The notes under the pieces were generated by a model, which did not search any database, was not told the DNA's origin, and saw only the letters and a list, made by a program, of their open reading frames with translations. Positions 50,463-57,867 of a stretch of 64,000 bases of DNA are shown piece after piece. The DNA comes from a virus: IMG/VR virus record IMGVR_UViG_3300005841_000936, positions 1-64,000 of that record, one strand, 5' to 3'. The position numbers and the translations under genes were made by a program. Position 1 is the first letter of the stretch. Every line of letters starts with the position of its first letter.

Positions 50463-51079
50463 AATACGTCCGCCTCGTCGCCACCGACGATCAATATGAC
50501 ACTGAGCTCGGCTTGGTCCTCAAGGGCACCCCAATCACCGACGATCTGATGGCCGATCGCAATGGTCAAATGATCGCCCACGACCTGGTCGAGCACCAGA
50601 ACGGTCCCGCCAACATTGGCACCGTCTGGGACGAGATGCAGGCTCTGGGCGGGATCTGGCACACTCGAGGTCGACATGGTGACTTCACCTCCGGCTATTG
50701 GAGCCCTCACCAGACGATCGCGCACGACCTGGCCCGCATGTACGAGGAAGATGATTGCATGGATGTGCCTGCGCTTCATACGTGCCCGCACGAATGCGAT
50801 GAGGATTTTGAGCACATCATCTCCCTCGCCCGACCCATAATAATGCGCGAAGCTTATGACGAGGAAGACGCCGATCCTGATCGGATTGACGCATTCTTAC
50901 AACCTGTAATTGGCCACATGAGAACAGGCTACCGCAAGGCCACCAAACGCTTCGGCCACGATTACGAGTCAAACAACCTCTACCACGCCATCAAGCGTGC
51001 GTGGACCACCCCAGAATATGCCGGTCAGGAATTTATCCTCGCTTACGGCAATGGACAGGCCAACATCTATGCCAATTGA
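50459..51079 (+). CDS. Acidic hypothetical protein (206 aa)
   Basis: ATG at 50459 overlaps the previous stop. The 206-aa product contains repeated His/Asp-rich segments (GIWHTRGRHGDFTSGYW, CPHECDEDFEHII), perhaps metal-related, and an overall acidic composition. It overlaps the following paralogue gene by 11 bp. I recognise no family; acidic phage early proteins sometimes mimic DNA. Confidence 0.64.
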   Translation: MKYVRLVATDDQYDTELGLVLKGTPITDDLMADRNGQMIAHDLVEHQNGPANIGTVWDEMQALGGIWHTRGRHGDFTSGYWSPHQTIAHDLARMYEEDDCMDVPALHTCPHECDEDFEHIISLARPIIMREAYDEEDADPDRIDAFLQPVIGHMRTGYRKATKRFGHDYESNNLYHAIKRAWTTPEYAGQEFILAYGNGQANIYAN

Positions 51080-51398
51080 ACTCGACCTCACCCGCGACCT
51101 TGCCAAGGTCCGCGGCAACACCGGACCTCTCGGCCGATGCCGATACACCGCCCCGTGCGCGATCGGCGCGATGATGAGCGCTGACGATCGTGATGATATC
51201 TTGCGACAAGGAACGCTTGTCGATGCCACGAGAATCCGATCCCTGCTGAGCGCAGGCAAGGTCGTCGCCCCAGCCGAGCAACATGCCGATCTCATCGCCC
51301 TGCAATTCGCCTTCTATAAGGCCGACTTCTTCCCTGAAGATTTCGAACGAACGCTCACCGAGCTCGAGGCAAAGTACAATGTCGTTCACGCAGCGTGA
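51069..51398 (+). CDS. Paralogue of the 49133 gene (109 aa)
   Basis: Begins MPIELDLTRDLAKVRGNTGP and shares GRCRYTAPCAIGAM, a VAPAEQHADLI segment and LTELEAKYN with the 49133 product. The two flank about 1.6 kb of other small genes, consistent with an old duplication followed by insertion. The start is inside the end of the preceding gene, and a longer upstream frame is a shadow. Confidence 0.7.
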   Translation: MPIELDLTRDLAKVRGNTGPLGRCRYTAPCAIGAMMSADDRDDILRQGTLVDATRIRSLLSAGKVVAPAEQHADLIALQFAFYKADFFPEDFERTLTELEAKYNVVHAA

Positions 51399-51597
51399 AT
51401 TCGATCGGTTCGTAACCGAAGCAAGATCCTCGATTGAACGAGCAAGAGCCGCGGCAGCCACCTTCTGGTGGAACCGCGGTAAAACGAACGGATACCAGTG
51501 CGGGAAACGTGACGCTGAGGTGATCCTCGCCGGCCAAGCCGACACCTCATCCGACGTACAATCTGCTCTCATTGCTCTGGAGAAATTCAGTGTTTGA
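51379..51597 (+). CDS. Hypothetical protein (72 aa)
   Basis: The 72-aa product, MSFTQREFDRFVTEARSSIE at the start, is a short helical protein with a central basic patch (FWWNRGKTNGYQCGKRDAE). It overlaps the previous gene by 20 bp and the next by 8 bp. No family recognised. Confidence 0.6.
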   Translation: MSFTQREFDRFVTEARSSIERARAAAATFWWNRGKTNGYQCGKRDAEVILAGQADTSSDVQSALIALEKFSV

Positions 51598-51778
51598 CCC
51601 CCACTTCAACGCCGACCTGCGCCACACGGAGAACATCCTCCGCCGCCAGGGCCGGCATAGTCTCGCCAACGCTGCACATCGCCTCCGCGGCGAAACCCTG
51701 GACACGCGCAGTCCGCTCGATGACATCATCGCCAATATTCAGGCCGATCAGCTGCGCATGATGGCATTCACGCGATGA
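51590..51778 (+). CDS. Hypothetical protein (62 aa)
   Basis: A GTG start at 51590 overlaps the end of the previous gene. The product is basic and helical (MFDPHFNADLRHTENILRRQ, GRHSLANAAHRLRGE). Stop overlaps the next ATG (ATGA 51775-51778). Confidence 0.55.
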   Translation: MFDPHFNADLRHTENILRRQGRHSLANAAHRLRGETLDTRSPLDDIIANIQADQLRMMAFTR

Positions 51779-51915
51779 CCGTCCGAGCCAACCATTGGTC
51801 CCGTGTGTACGCCGTAGCAGTGGCCACCTTTAAATCTGCCACCGCGGCCAAAATTGCGGATGATGCCCTCGTCGAATTTGACAAGCGCTTCTTTCCATCT
51901 GGAGAGCCGAGATGA
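51775..51915 (+). CDS. Small hypothetical protein (46 aa)
   Basis: A 46-aa frame, MTVRANHWSRVYAVAVATFK at the start and ending FFPSGEPR, with coupling overlaps on both sides (ATGA 51775, ATGA 51912). It may contain one short beta hairpin. Function unknown. Confidence 0.52.
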   Translation: MTVRANHWSRVYAVAVATFKSATAAKIADDALVEFDKRFFPSGEPR

Positions 51916-52022
51916 AAATCCATCATGTCGTCCACCATGAACACCTCGCCTACGTCCTGCGCACCCGCAAGGTCCTGGGCATCGATGACTCATCCTTCCG
52001 CGTCGAAAGGAAGCCAAAGTGA
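51912..52022 (+). CDS. Small His-rich hypothetical protein (36 aa)
   Basis: A 36-aa product starting MKIHHVVHHEHLAYVLRTRK, with five His residues within the first 11 positions, then a basic end. Its stop overlaps a GTG start of the next gene (GTGA 52019-52022). Metal binding is conceivable. Confidence 0.5.
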   Translation: MKIHHVVHHEHLAYVLRTRKVLGIDDSSFRVERKPK

Positions 52023-52768
52023 GTAAGCTGGTCGAAACTGTAGCGCGGGCGATTGATCCCGATGCGTGGGCAAGGCGTGATGCCGATGCCGCCAGACGCG
52101 AGGAATGCTACCGCAACCTCAGCCATGGCTGGGAAGGCACAACCCTCGAAGAATGGGTCGAGCGATCGGTTCAGCCGTCGCTGGCAACCGCCCGAGCAGC
52201 CCTCACCGCCATCCAATCGGAGGGGAGTGGGGTAGTGGAACCCATCCCGATGATCCTGTTCTGCCCGGTATGCCGTTTGCAGCATATCGACAAAGCCGAC
52301 GAGCCCCCGCGCCTCGCCAATGGGGATGTCGCTCACGGATGTGAACTGTGTGACGGTGACGATGAGTGCACCTGCCCCGGTTGGAAGCCCCGCTGGTGGA
52401 TAAACCCGCCGCATCGCTCGCATCTCTGTCATGGCTGTGGGTGCATCTGGCGTCCTGCTGACGTGCCGACCAACGGCGTTGCGAGCATTGAGACGGCAGG
52501 GAAGGCTGACACGTTCGACCTTTCTGCCAAGCCCATCCCATCCCAGCTTTGCGAGCGGTTGCGTGGGTTGCTGGAGAAGGCGAACCTAGATCATCCTCAC
52601 CTTCATCCGAAGAACCCCGAGAACGACATCAACGACGTCATTGTTCGTGATGGCCGGTGGGTAGCCAACTTCAGCACCAATGAAGCGGCGGAACTGTTCG
52701 TCGAAGCGATTGCCGTCCTACCCACCCTTCTCGATGCACCTTCGCCGCAGAGGGGAACATCAGAATGA
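52019..52768 (+). CDS. Cys-rich zinc-binding phage protein (249 aa)
   Basis: The middle of the 249-aa product is a multi-zinc segment: FCPVCRLQHIDKAD, GCELCDGDDECTCPGWKPRW and SHLCHGCGCIWRPADVPTNG, a signature I know from many phage hypothetical proteins of wide distribution. N-terminal 60 residues are helical, and the C terminus is acidic. A structural or nucleic-acid role is likely; no enzyme signature is seen. GTG start. Confidence 0.68.
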   Translation: MSKLVETVARAIDPDAWARRDADAARREECYRNLSHGWEGTTLEEWVERSVQPSLATARAALTAIQSEGSGVVEPIPMILFCPVCRLQHIDKADEPPRLANGDVAHGCELCDGDDECTCPGWKPRWWINPPHRSHLCHGCGCIWRPADVPTNGVASIETAGKADTFDLSAKPIPSQLCERLRGLLEKANLDHPHLHPKNPENDINDVIVRDGRWVANFSTNEAAELFVEAIAVLPTLLDAPSPQRGTSE

Positions 52769-52929
52769 AAGACGAAATCAAGTTCGATGAAGATGACGGT
52801 CGCCCTGTTCGCCGTATAACGATTCAACTTTCTGGCCGCAGCGATGAAGAAATCGCTGATGACATGGAAAAACTGTTTTCGGCGATGGAAGAGGACGGCG
52901 TAGAGTTCGTCCCCACTCCCAATGAGTGA
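52765..52929 (+). CDS. Small acidic protein (54 aa)
   Basis: A 54-aa acidic product (MKDEIKFDEDDGRPVRRITI, then SDEEIADDMEKLFSAMEEDG), coupled by ATGA overlaps to both neighbours. The acidic helix could mimic DNA, but that is speculation. No family. Confidence 0.58.
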   Translation: MKDEIKFDEDDGRPVRRITIQLSGRSDEEIADDMEKLFSAMEEDGVEFVPTPNE

Positions 52930-53275
52930 GTTGCTGCCCTGTCCCCATTGCGGCGGAAAGTGGGCTCTAGGCCAAGAGCCACATGACAACGCCTCGGTGG
53001 CGAGCATGTGGTATCTCTATCACAAAAATCCTCGCTGTCGGATGGACCACCCGACTTATCATTTTGCATCCAGAGATGAGCTAATCGCCGCCTGGAATAC
53101 CCGCACCCAATCCCCCGAAGCGATACGGGCTGCGGCTTTGGAAGAAGCTGTTGCGAAGCGGATGCGCGATGAGGACGGCAGTTCGTATACGTCCGGGTTC
53201 AACAATGGCTTGCAGGCCGCGCTTGTCGCAATCCGCGCACTTATCCAGCCATCGTCGGAAAGGATTGGGGAGTGA
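52922..53275 (+). CDS. Lar-like restriction alleviation protein (117 aa)
   Basis: The N terminus MSELLPCPHCGGKWALGQEP, with later CRMDHPTYHFASRDELIAAW and NTR, matches the Lar/restriction-alleviation zinc-ribbon family (CPxCGG...C...AWN-R). Founding members reduce type I restriction of phage DNA, though many are uncharacterised. The C-terminal part is an extra helical tail (AIRAAALEEAVAKRMRDEDG). It overlaps the next GTG start. Confidence 0.72.
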   Translation: MSELLPCPHCGGKWALGQEPHDNASVASMWYLYHKNPRCRMDHPTYHFASRDELIAAWNTRTQSPEAIRAAALEEAVAKRMRDEDGSSYTSGFNNGLQAALVAIRALIQPSSERIGE

Positions 53276-53511
53276 GCGAGGAGTTTGTTCGCGCCGGACA
53301 GGCTCGCGTCTGTCACGTCCAGCACCGCTGCGATGCTGGTGTCGGCACAGTCTATTACGTCGTTCTGGCGGACGGGTATCTGCTCGATTGCGGGCACGAA
53401 CCGATCGCGAAGGCCCGCGCTGAAACCCTCGTGGAGTTCATCAACTCGCGAGGGGCAGAAGCCTTCAATTCGCAAGCACTAATTCACCGTCCACAAAGGC
53501 CCCAGCCATGA
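53272..53511 (+). CDS. Hypothetical protein (79 aa)
   Basis: A GTG start overlaps the preceding stop (GTGA 53272-53275). The 79-aa product has two Cys in CHVQHRCDAGVG and one in LLDCGHEP. Function unknown. A 15-codon ORF follows at 53508-53555 in an ATGA overlap. Confidence 0.55.
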   Translation: MSEEFVRAGQARVCHVQHRCDAGVGTVYYVVLADGYLLDCGHEPIAKARAETLVEFINSRGAEAFNSQALIHRPQRPQP

Positions 53512-53555
53512 CCGATCATCAGGCACGTGAACTGCGAATCTGGCGAGTATCATAA

Positions 53556-53705
53556 ATGTACCAAGTCCTAATCCAGGGCCAACCTGTCTACCGTACCTCC
53601 GAATGGGTCGAAGCCGCCGACTACTGCCTCGCCCATAACCTGGCCATCTGGCTGCATAAGACGATTTTCGTCATCCTGCCGTTTGCAAAGATAAAATCAG
53701 TTTGA
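53556..53705 (+). CDS. Small hypothetical protein (49 aa)
   Basis: A 49-aa product, MYQVLIQGQPVYRTSEWVEA then ADYCLAHNLAIWLHKTIFVI, with a hydrophobic C-terminal part. Its stop codon lies at the left arm of the inverted repeat at 53703. Function unknown; perhaps a DUF-like small protein of the kind that ends in a hydrophobic helix. Confidence 0.52.
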   Translation: MYQVLIQGQPVYRTSEWVEAADYCLAHNLAIWLHKTIFVILPFAKIKSV

Positions 53706-53876
53706 TGGAAGCTGGTTCGGAACTCCGGACCTGATCAAAATGCGCGCAGAGTGTCGTCCAAAGGGAATGCGGGCGGCTCTTATCATCCGATTGTTCTCAC
53801 TAACTTGGAACTTCCCGGATCCCACCGCGCCAGCTTCCATCATGTGACTGAGTAACTCGCCTCGCTGAGGCTTCCA
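53701..53876. repeat. Inverted-repeat region upstream of the 53907 duplicate pair
   Basis: TGATGGAAGCTGG at 53703-53715 is perfectly inverted as CCAGCTTCCATCA at 53830-53842. A third related arm GCTTCCATCAAA follows at about 53865-53876. GATCAAAATG also recurs at about 53734 and 53883. Dyad copy 9 and a GCCTC/GAGGC hairpin lie in this region. A weak 35-codon frame (53740-53847) spans it. Confidence 0.6.
53844..53856. promoter_or_regulatory. NTKAC-N3-GTAAC dyad, copy 9
   Basis: GTGAC-TGA-GTAAC followed by TC, 51 bp before the ATG at 53907. Confidence 0.6.
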
Positions 53877-53906
53877 TCAAATCGATCAAAATGAAAGGTT
53901 CACATC

Positions 53907-54338
53907 ATGAACCGAACCAATCTCCTGCGCCTCGCGCAATACCTCGACACGTTGCCGACCGACTACAGTCATTTTGACATGAAGTTTTATGTTCAGAATG
54001 GCGGCATTCAAGGCGGCTTCGATCCGATAAACATCAGTCATCTCAGTGACTGCGGCACGGTTGCGTGCGCTGTTGGCCACGCCCCTTCAATTCCCGGGCT
54101 TGAAGCCGCCCCTCGGGAGAGGTGGGACGGGTACGTCTCGCGAGTATTCGGCATCCGTACCGAAGAGTATGATGAAGAATTCCTCTTTATGTTCGGTAGT
54201 GGCTGGGCTGACGTGGACAACACACCGGCCGGCGCTGCCAAGCGCATTCGTTATTTCCTAAATCACGGTGTTCCAGACGATTTCGACTGTGATGATTCCG
54301 ATCTCACACCTTTCGTGGAGCTTTACGCAAATGCATAA
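53907..54338 (+). CDS. Phage hypothetical protein, tandem paralogue 1 (143 aa)
   Basis: Shares with the next gene the patterns NLLRLAQYLDTLPTDYSHFD, a Cys-rich middle CGTVACAVGHAP, WMFGS-like FMFGSGW and DNTPAGAAKRIRYFL. The Cys-x-x-x-x-Cys and GHAP motif suggest a compact conserved fold, seen in various alphaproteobacterial phages, without a known function. AAAGG lies upstream. The pair arose by tandem duplication. Confidence 0.72.
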   Translation: MNRTNLLRLAQYLDTLPTDYSHFDMKFYVQNGGIQGGFDPINISHLSDCGTVACAVGHAPSIPGLEAAPRERWDGYVSRVFGIRTEEYDEEFLFMFGSGWADVDNTPAGAAKRIRYFLNHGVPDDFDCDDSDLTPFVELYANA

Positions 54339-54753
54339 AGAAAACCTACTCAAACTCGCCGAGTATCTCGACAAGATACCGACCGACTACAAGCACTTCG
54401 GCATGGAATGTTTCATGGTGAACGACGAAGGTTGCAGCATCGAAGTCGATGAGGTGACCAAAGCGTCATATCAGCATTGTGGCACCGCCGCTTGTGCTGT
54501 CGGACATGCCCCGCTTGTTAAGGGATTGGAAATTCGCCCGACGGACTGCGATTGGAATGACTATTGCGAGCGTATTTTCGCCATCGATCCATTTAGCTCG
54601 AAATTCGAATGGATGTTCGGCGGCTCTTGGCATCATTCTGATGACACACCCGCCGGCGCCGCCAAGCGCATTCGTCACTTGATCGCCAAAGGCGTTCCCG
54701 CTGGTTTTACCCGCCCTGATCCTTGCTGGATCGAGGTGTACGCCAATGCTTGA
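54331..54753 (+). CDS. Phage hypothetical protein, tandem paralogue 2 (140 aa)
   Basis: Starts at ATG 54331, 8 bp inside the end of the first copy. Conserved with it are ENLLKLAEYLDKIPTDYKHF, CGTAACAVGHAP, WMFGGSW and DDTPAGAAKRIRHLI. The central loops differ, so the copies have diverged. A frame extending upstream to 54268 is a shadow. Confidence 0.72.
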   Translation: MHKENLLKLAEYLDKIPTDYKHFGMECFMVNDEGCSIEVDEVTKASYQHCGTAACAVGHAPLVKGLEIRPTDCDWNDYCERIFAIDPFSSKFEWMFGGSWHHSDDTPAGAAKRIRHLIAKGVPAGFTRPDPCWIEVYANA

Positions 54754-55048
54754 TATTGCCAGCGCACTGCGCGCCAAGCAGGTCCTGTCGTTCGAATACG
54801 ATGGGAAACAAAGAATTGTTGAGCCCCACGCCTACGGCCGGAACTCGAAGGGTGACTACATCCTCCGTGGTTACCAGGTCGACGGTGAGAGCAGTACGAG
54901 CGCGCGTGCTTGGAAGCTGTTCAGCGTCGCCAAGATCGAGGACCTCGAGATCGCCAACGATCTGGAGTCCGAAGCCCCGCGCGAAGGCTACAAAATGGGT
55001 GACCGGCAGATGGCTGAGATCCTGGCTGAGCTGGAGGAGGCTGCGTGA
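54746..55048 (+). CDS. WYL-like small protein (100 aa)
   Basis: The 100-aa product (MLDIASALRAKQVLSFEYDG, RIVEPHAYGRNSKGDYILRG, RAWKLFSVAKIEDLEI) shows the strand order of a WYL-type ligand-binding domain without the usual HTH. WYL domains often sense nucleic acids or nucleotides in phage-defence and regulatory proteins. Match by eye, moderate confidence. Confidence 0.6.
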   Translation: MLDIASALRAKQVLSFEYDGKQRIVEPHAYGRNSKGDYILRGYQVDGESSTSARAWKLFSVAKIEDLEIANDLESEAPREGYKMGDRQMAEILAELEEAA

Positions 55049-55293
55049 CTGAAAAGGAACATATGGATGATCTTCGTGCTGCTCGTGGTCTGCCTCCGCA
55101 GACGCGGGAGAATTTGATGGAAAGCGTGGCAGCTGCACGTTGCTACATTGATCGTGCATCAGGCACGACAAATGTCAGCTCTCAAAAAGAGCTCGAGCTT
55201 CGGGCCTTCATGTCGATCTTCCATCCAGATCATGAGCTCACAAACGCTGCACCTTGCGAATTCAGGAACCGGTTCGGTTGTGACCAAGACTGA
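55045..55293 (+). CDS. Hypothetical protein (82 aa)
   Basis: A GTG start at 55045 overlaps the WYL gene stop (GTGA). The 82-aa product is helical and charged (MTEKEHMDDLRAARGLPPQT). It overlaps the next GTG start. Function unknown. Confidence 0.55.
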   Translation: MTEKEHMDDLRAARGLPPQTRENLMESVAAARCYIDRASGTTNVSSQKELELRAFMSIFHPDHELTNAAPCEFRNRFGCDQD

Positions 55294-55471
55294 AGCCCTC
55301 GCCGCAGCCTTAGCCGCCGGCGCTGACCTGAAGGACATCCAACAGGAAAGTCGCCTCTGCAAGCGCATGTCAAAAGTCGTTTTGAAGAACATGATCAAGG
55401 CCCTCCAGCTCCACCCTTGGAACAACACCAAGGCCGATTGGACGCGCCTTGCGGGAGCTATGCATGCCTAG
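55280..55471 (+). CDS. Hypothetical protein (63 aa)
   Basis: From a GTG at 55280 the product is a compact helical protein (MTKTEALAAALAAGADLKDI, then CKRMSKVVLKNMIKALQLHP). It starts 13 bp inside the previous gene and ends 7 bp into the next. A longer frame is a shadow. Confidence 0.5.
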   Translation: MTKTEALAAALAAGADLKDIQQESRLCKRMSKVVLKNMIKALQLHPWNNTKADWTRLAGAMHA

Positions 55472-55763
55472 GTATCACATAGACGTTTGGCAGGACGAGA
55501 GCATCTGGTCCTGGGCGGGCCTCGCCAACAGCGAGGAAGAAGCTGAGGAGTTCGCTCGCCGCCAACTCAACGAAGACTGGGAGCAGGAGTACGAGACGTG
55601 GGACGATCTCGCCTCCGACATGAACGGTACAGCCCTGCTCTACGCAGACAAGCCGGGCATCGAAGCGCTGATTGCTGAGGTCAAAAATCTCCTTACTCAC
55701 AGCCACCGCCCGGCGCTCGAGAAAGCTCTTCAGGCCGCTGAGTCTGAACTCAATAAACTCTGA
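55464..55763 (+). CDS. Acidic hypothetical protein (99 aa)
   Basis: The 99-aa product starts MPRYHIDVWQDESIWSWAGL and has a helix ANSEEEAEEFARRQLNEDWE and a C-terminal coiled-coil-like part. Function unknown; acidic helices may mediate protein binding. ATG at 55464 overlaps the preceding stop region. Confidence 0.6.
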   Translation: MPRYHIDVWQDESIWSWAGLANSEEEAEEFARRQLNEDWEQEYETWDDLASDMNGTALLYADKPGIEALIAEVKNLLTHSHRPALEKALQAAESELNKL

Positions 55764-56110
55764 TGAAACCGCGCAACCCCTTCGCCACCCGCTCCCACCC
55801 GACGCGCGTGATCCCCAACAAGAAGCGTGATGTCCTGCCTGATGTTGGGATCACGCGCCGTCTAAAAGGTGTGCAAATGACACTTAGCCCTTGGCAACAA
55901 GCCGTCGCCAAAACCTACGGCAACGGAGACTTTGCCCATATCACCAGCGTCGATGAAGCGCGTGAGGTGGGCGATACCCTATTCCTCTTCCTGATGATTG
56001 AACTCGACGAGAAGGAAGGCTGCGACAGTGCGCCCGAGGCTGGGATTCGACTGAACAATGCTCTTGGAGACGTCGAACTCGCGCTCCGGGCGGTGGAGGG
56101 TTTGCTATGA
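55763..56110 (+). CDS. Hypothetical protein (115 aa)
   Basis: Begins with a basic, Pro/Arg-rich tail of about 35 residues (MKPRNPFATRSHPTRVIPNK) and then a helical acidic domain (LFLFLMIELDEKEGCDSAPE). The start overlaps the previous stop (TGATG). An internal ATG before LSPWQQAVAK could be the true start. Confidence 0.6.
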   Translation: MKPRNPFATRSHPTRVIPNKKRDVLPDVGITRRLKGVQMTLSPWQQAVAKTYGNGDFAHITSVDEAREVGDTLFLFLMIELDEKEGCDSAPEAGIRLNNALGDVELALRAVEGLL

Positions 56111-56373
56111 TCGAAATCCAACACATGCTCGTGCTGTCCACGGCACACCTCACCGACAATACATGCAATACATTTCTGCCGAGTTACGAGGGTCCGGTCT
56201 GGCAGAAGAGTGAGTACGGTTATTTCGTCTACGTCCAGGATGATGATCTTTACGGTGATCTTCCCCAGGATCTGATCGACTGTTTTGAATTTGCCCGACA
56301 GTACCAGTGCGGCTGGATCATGTTCGACCGCGACGGTCCGACTGTTTCGACTTTGTCGGAGTATGAGTGGTGA
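56107..56373 (+). CDS. DUF5983-like small protein (88 aa)
   Basis: The N-terminal segment MLVLSTAHLTDNTCNTFLPS carries the LSTAHLT signature that I associate with DUF5983-type proteins of phages and plasmids; the rest is a small alpha/beta domain (YFVYVQDDDLYGDLP, ARQYQCGWIMFDRDG). Its function is unknown. ATGA overlap with the preceding gene. Confidence 0.6.
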   Translation: MIEIQHMLVLSTAHLTDNTCNTFLPSYEGPVWQKSEYGYFVYVQDDDLYGDLPQDLIDCFEFARQYQCGWIMFDRDGPTVSTLSEYEW

Positions 56374-56870
56374 TCTTCTACGACGCCGCCGGCACTCTTG
56401 TCGCCACCCAGGCCGAGGCCAAGAACCTCGATAAGAATTTCACGAAAATCGACATCCCGACCGACAAGGAAGGGCTCCTGACATGGATCAACCATGAACG
56501 ATGGAGGCTCACGCCTTACGGTCAGCCGAATGAACTAGAACCTTATGGGGAGGCTGGTCGGGACCAGTTGGCTGTGGAGGGTTCGAGTCCCTCCCCTCCC
56601 CAACCATTCCTCGGCCAGACCATGGTCGATGAAGGTGGTGCCGCAGAAATGGCGCAGGCCCTGAGCGAGACTTCGATCGAGGACCAAATCCTCACCCTCG
56701 ACGGAGCCGAGTTCGGCCGCGTGCTCACGGCCACGCTGGATCGCCTGGGCGAGCTCAAGACCGAGGGCTGGGACATGGTCCGAGCCTTCGCCAAGATGCA
56801 CAAATCTCGAGGCAACCTCGAGCGTGCGATTGGATATTTATTTTTGGAGGCCAAGCCTCATGAGGAATGA
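56370..56870 (+). CDS. Hypothetical protein (166 aa) with embedded tRNA-like 3' half
   Basis: A GTG start overlaps the previous stop (GTGA 56370-56373). The first 50 residues form a small domain (MIFYDAAGTLVATQAEAKNL); the second half is helical (SIEDQILTLDGAEFGRVLTA). The junction (residues about 55-80, GRDQLAVEGSSPSPPQPF) is encoded by a segment with a tRNA T-arm-like sequence (see finding). Alternatively two genes could be read, the second from ATG 56622. The frame is open throughout. Confidence 0.58.
   Translation: MIFYDAAGTLVATQAEAKNLDKNFTKIDIPTDKEGLLTWINHERWRLTPYGQPNELEPYGEAGRDQLAVEGSSPSPPQPFLGQTMVDEGGAAEMAQALSETSIEDQILTLDGAEFGRVLTATLDRLGELKTEGWDMVRAFAKMHKSRGNLERAIGYLFLEAKPHEE
56548..56602 (+). 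other. tRNA 3'-half-like segment inside the 56370 gene
   Basis: GGGGAGG, a CTGG...CCAG dyad, then GAGGG-TTCGAGT-CCCTC (perfect T-arm with the GGTTCGAGTCC B-box consensus) and CCTCCCC plus A. The outer arms pair. An anticodon arm is missing and the acceptor register is one base off, so it is not a normal tRNA gene. Confidence 0.4.
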
Positions 56871-57600
56871 CGCCCCACTCCGCGTCCTGGTCGCGTGTGA
56901 ATTCTCCGGCAGCGTGCGGAACGCCTTCGCCCGTGCCGGGCACGATGCTTGGTCCTGTGATCTGATCCCATCCGAGGACGATAGCCCGCAGCACATCGTC
57001 GGCGACGTCCGTGACGTGCTCAAGGGCAATTGGGACATGCTGATCGTTGCCCACCCTCCCTGCACCCGCCTCTGCAACAGCGGTGTACGTTGGCTGGATG
57101 AGCCGCCGACCAAGCTCAATCCCGAGCATCACACTCCGTACGAATGTGCAGTCTACCTAGACATGAGCCGGGACGAACGCCTCGCCTTCATGTGGCGCAA
57201 GCTCGATGAGGGTGCCGCGCTGTTTAGCGACCTGTGGAACGTGTCTCACATCCCGTACGTCGCGATCGAGAACCCGGTGATGCACAAGCATGCCAAGGGC
57301 AAGATCCGCGGCTACCAGGAATTCACCCAGAGCGTGCAACCGTGGCAGTTCGGCGACTGGGAAACCAAGCGCACCTGCCTCTGGCTCAAACGCCTTCAAC
57401 CACTGAAACCGGCCTATGAAACGATCGAGCATGCTCGCATCGGTCTAGGCCTGCCAGAGGGCGCCAAGCCCTCCAATCGTGTTCACTCCGCCTCACCCGG
57501 CCCCAACCGCGGCAAGGAGCGCTCGCGCTTCTTCGACGGCATCGCTGACGCGATGGCTGTGCAGTGGGGCAGCGCAATCAAGGAAGCAATTTATGGGTAA
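56860..57600 (+). CDS. Cytosine C5 DNA methyltransferase-like protein (246 aa)
   Basis: The product has the SAM-binding fold pattern LRVLVACEFSGSVRNAFARA (motif I), a VGDVRDVL strand, the catalytic motif IV PPCTRLCNSGVRWL and motif VI-like YVAIENPVMHKH. No clear target-recognition domain or C-terminal motifs IX-X are visible, and the protein is only 246 aa, so it may be a minimal or altered phage methyltransferase or a related pyrimidine-modifying enzyme. A DNA-modifying role would protect against host restriction; a host-mRNA role cannot be excluded. ATG at 56860 is inside the previous gene end. Confidence 0.72.
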   Translation: MRNDAPLRVLVACEFSGSVRNAFARAGHDAWSCDLIPSEDDSPQHIVGDVRDVLKGNWDMLIVAHPPCTRLCNSGVRWLDEPPTKLNPEHHTPYECAVYLDMSRDERLAFMWRKLDEGAALFSDLWNVSHIPYVAIENPVMHKHAKGKIRGYQEFTQSVQPWQFGDWETKRTCLWLKRLQPLKPAYETIEHARIGLGLPEGAKPSNRVHSASPGPNRGKERSRFFDGIADAMAVQWGSAIKEAIYG

Positions 57601-57865
57601 GCTCATCGCACCCAACGGCGCCGAGATCATTGGCACGCTCGAGCGCCTGGTTGGTCGCGCCGATCTCGACGGGGCCCTTCGACTGCCTGACGGAACGTTT
57701 GAAATCGCCTACGCTGGTCACACCAAAGTCTTCTGGGACGATCAGGTCACGGTCACCCGCGAAGGCCAGCGCGTCTTCCTCGACGAGGACGGCAACGAGT
57801 ATCTCGAGCGTGAACTCACCTTGGTTGACGACATTCCCGACGACGATGATGAGGCCGAGGCGTAA
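57593..57865 (+). CDS. Acidic hypothetical protein (90 aa)
   Basis: MGKLIAPNGAEIIGTLERLV at the start, a small beta-rich domain (GTFEIAYAGHTKVFWDDQVT) and an acidic end (DIPDDDDEAEA). It resembles small phage proteins of unknown role and is coupled to the preceding gene (8-bp overlap). Confidence 0.62.
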   Translation: MGKLIAPNGAEIIGTLERLVGRADLDGALRLPDGTFEIAYAGHTKVFWDDQVTVTREGQRVFLDEDGNEYLERELTLVDDIPDDDDEAEA

Positions 57866-57867
57866 CC

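Noticed and set aside
53740-53847. 35-codon frame starting MRAECRPKGMRA
   Set aside because: Weak ribosome site and overlaps the inverted repeat; could be real but not supported enough to list as a gene.
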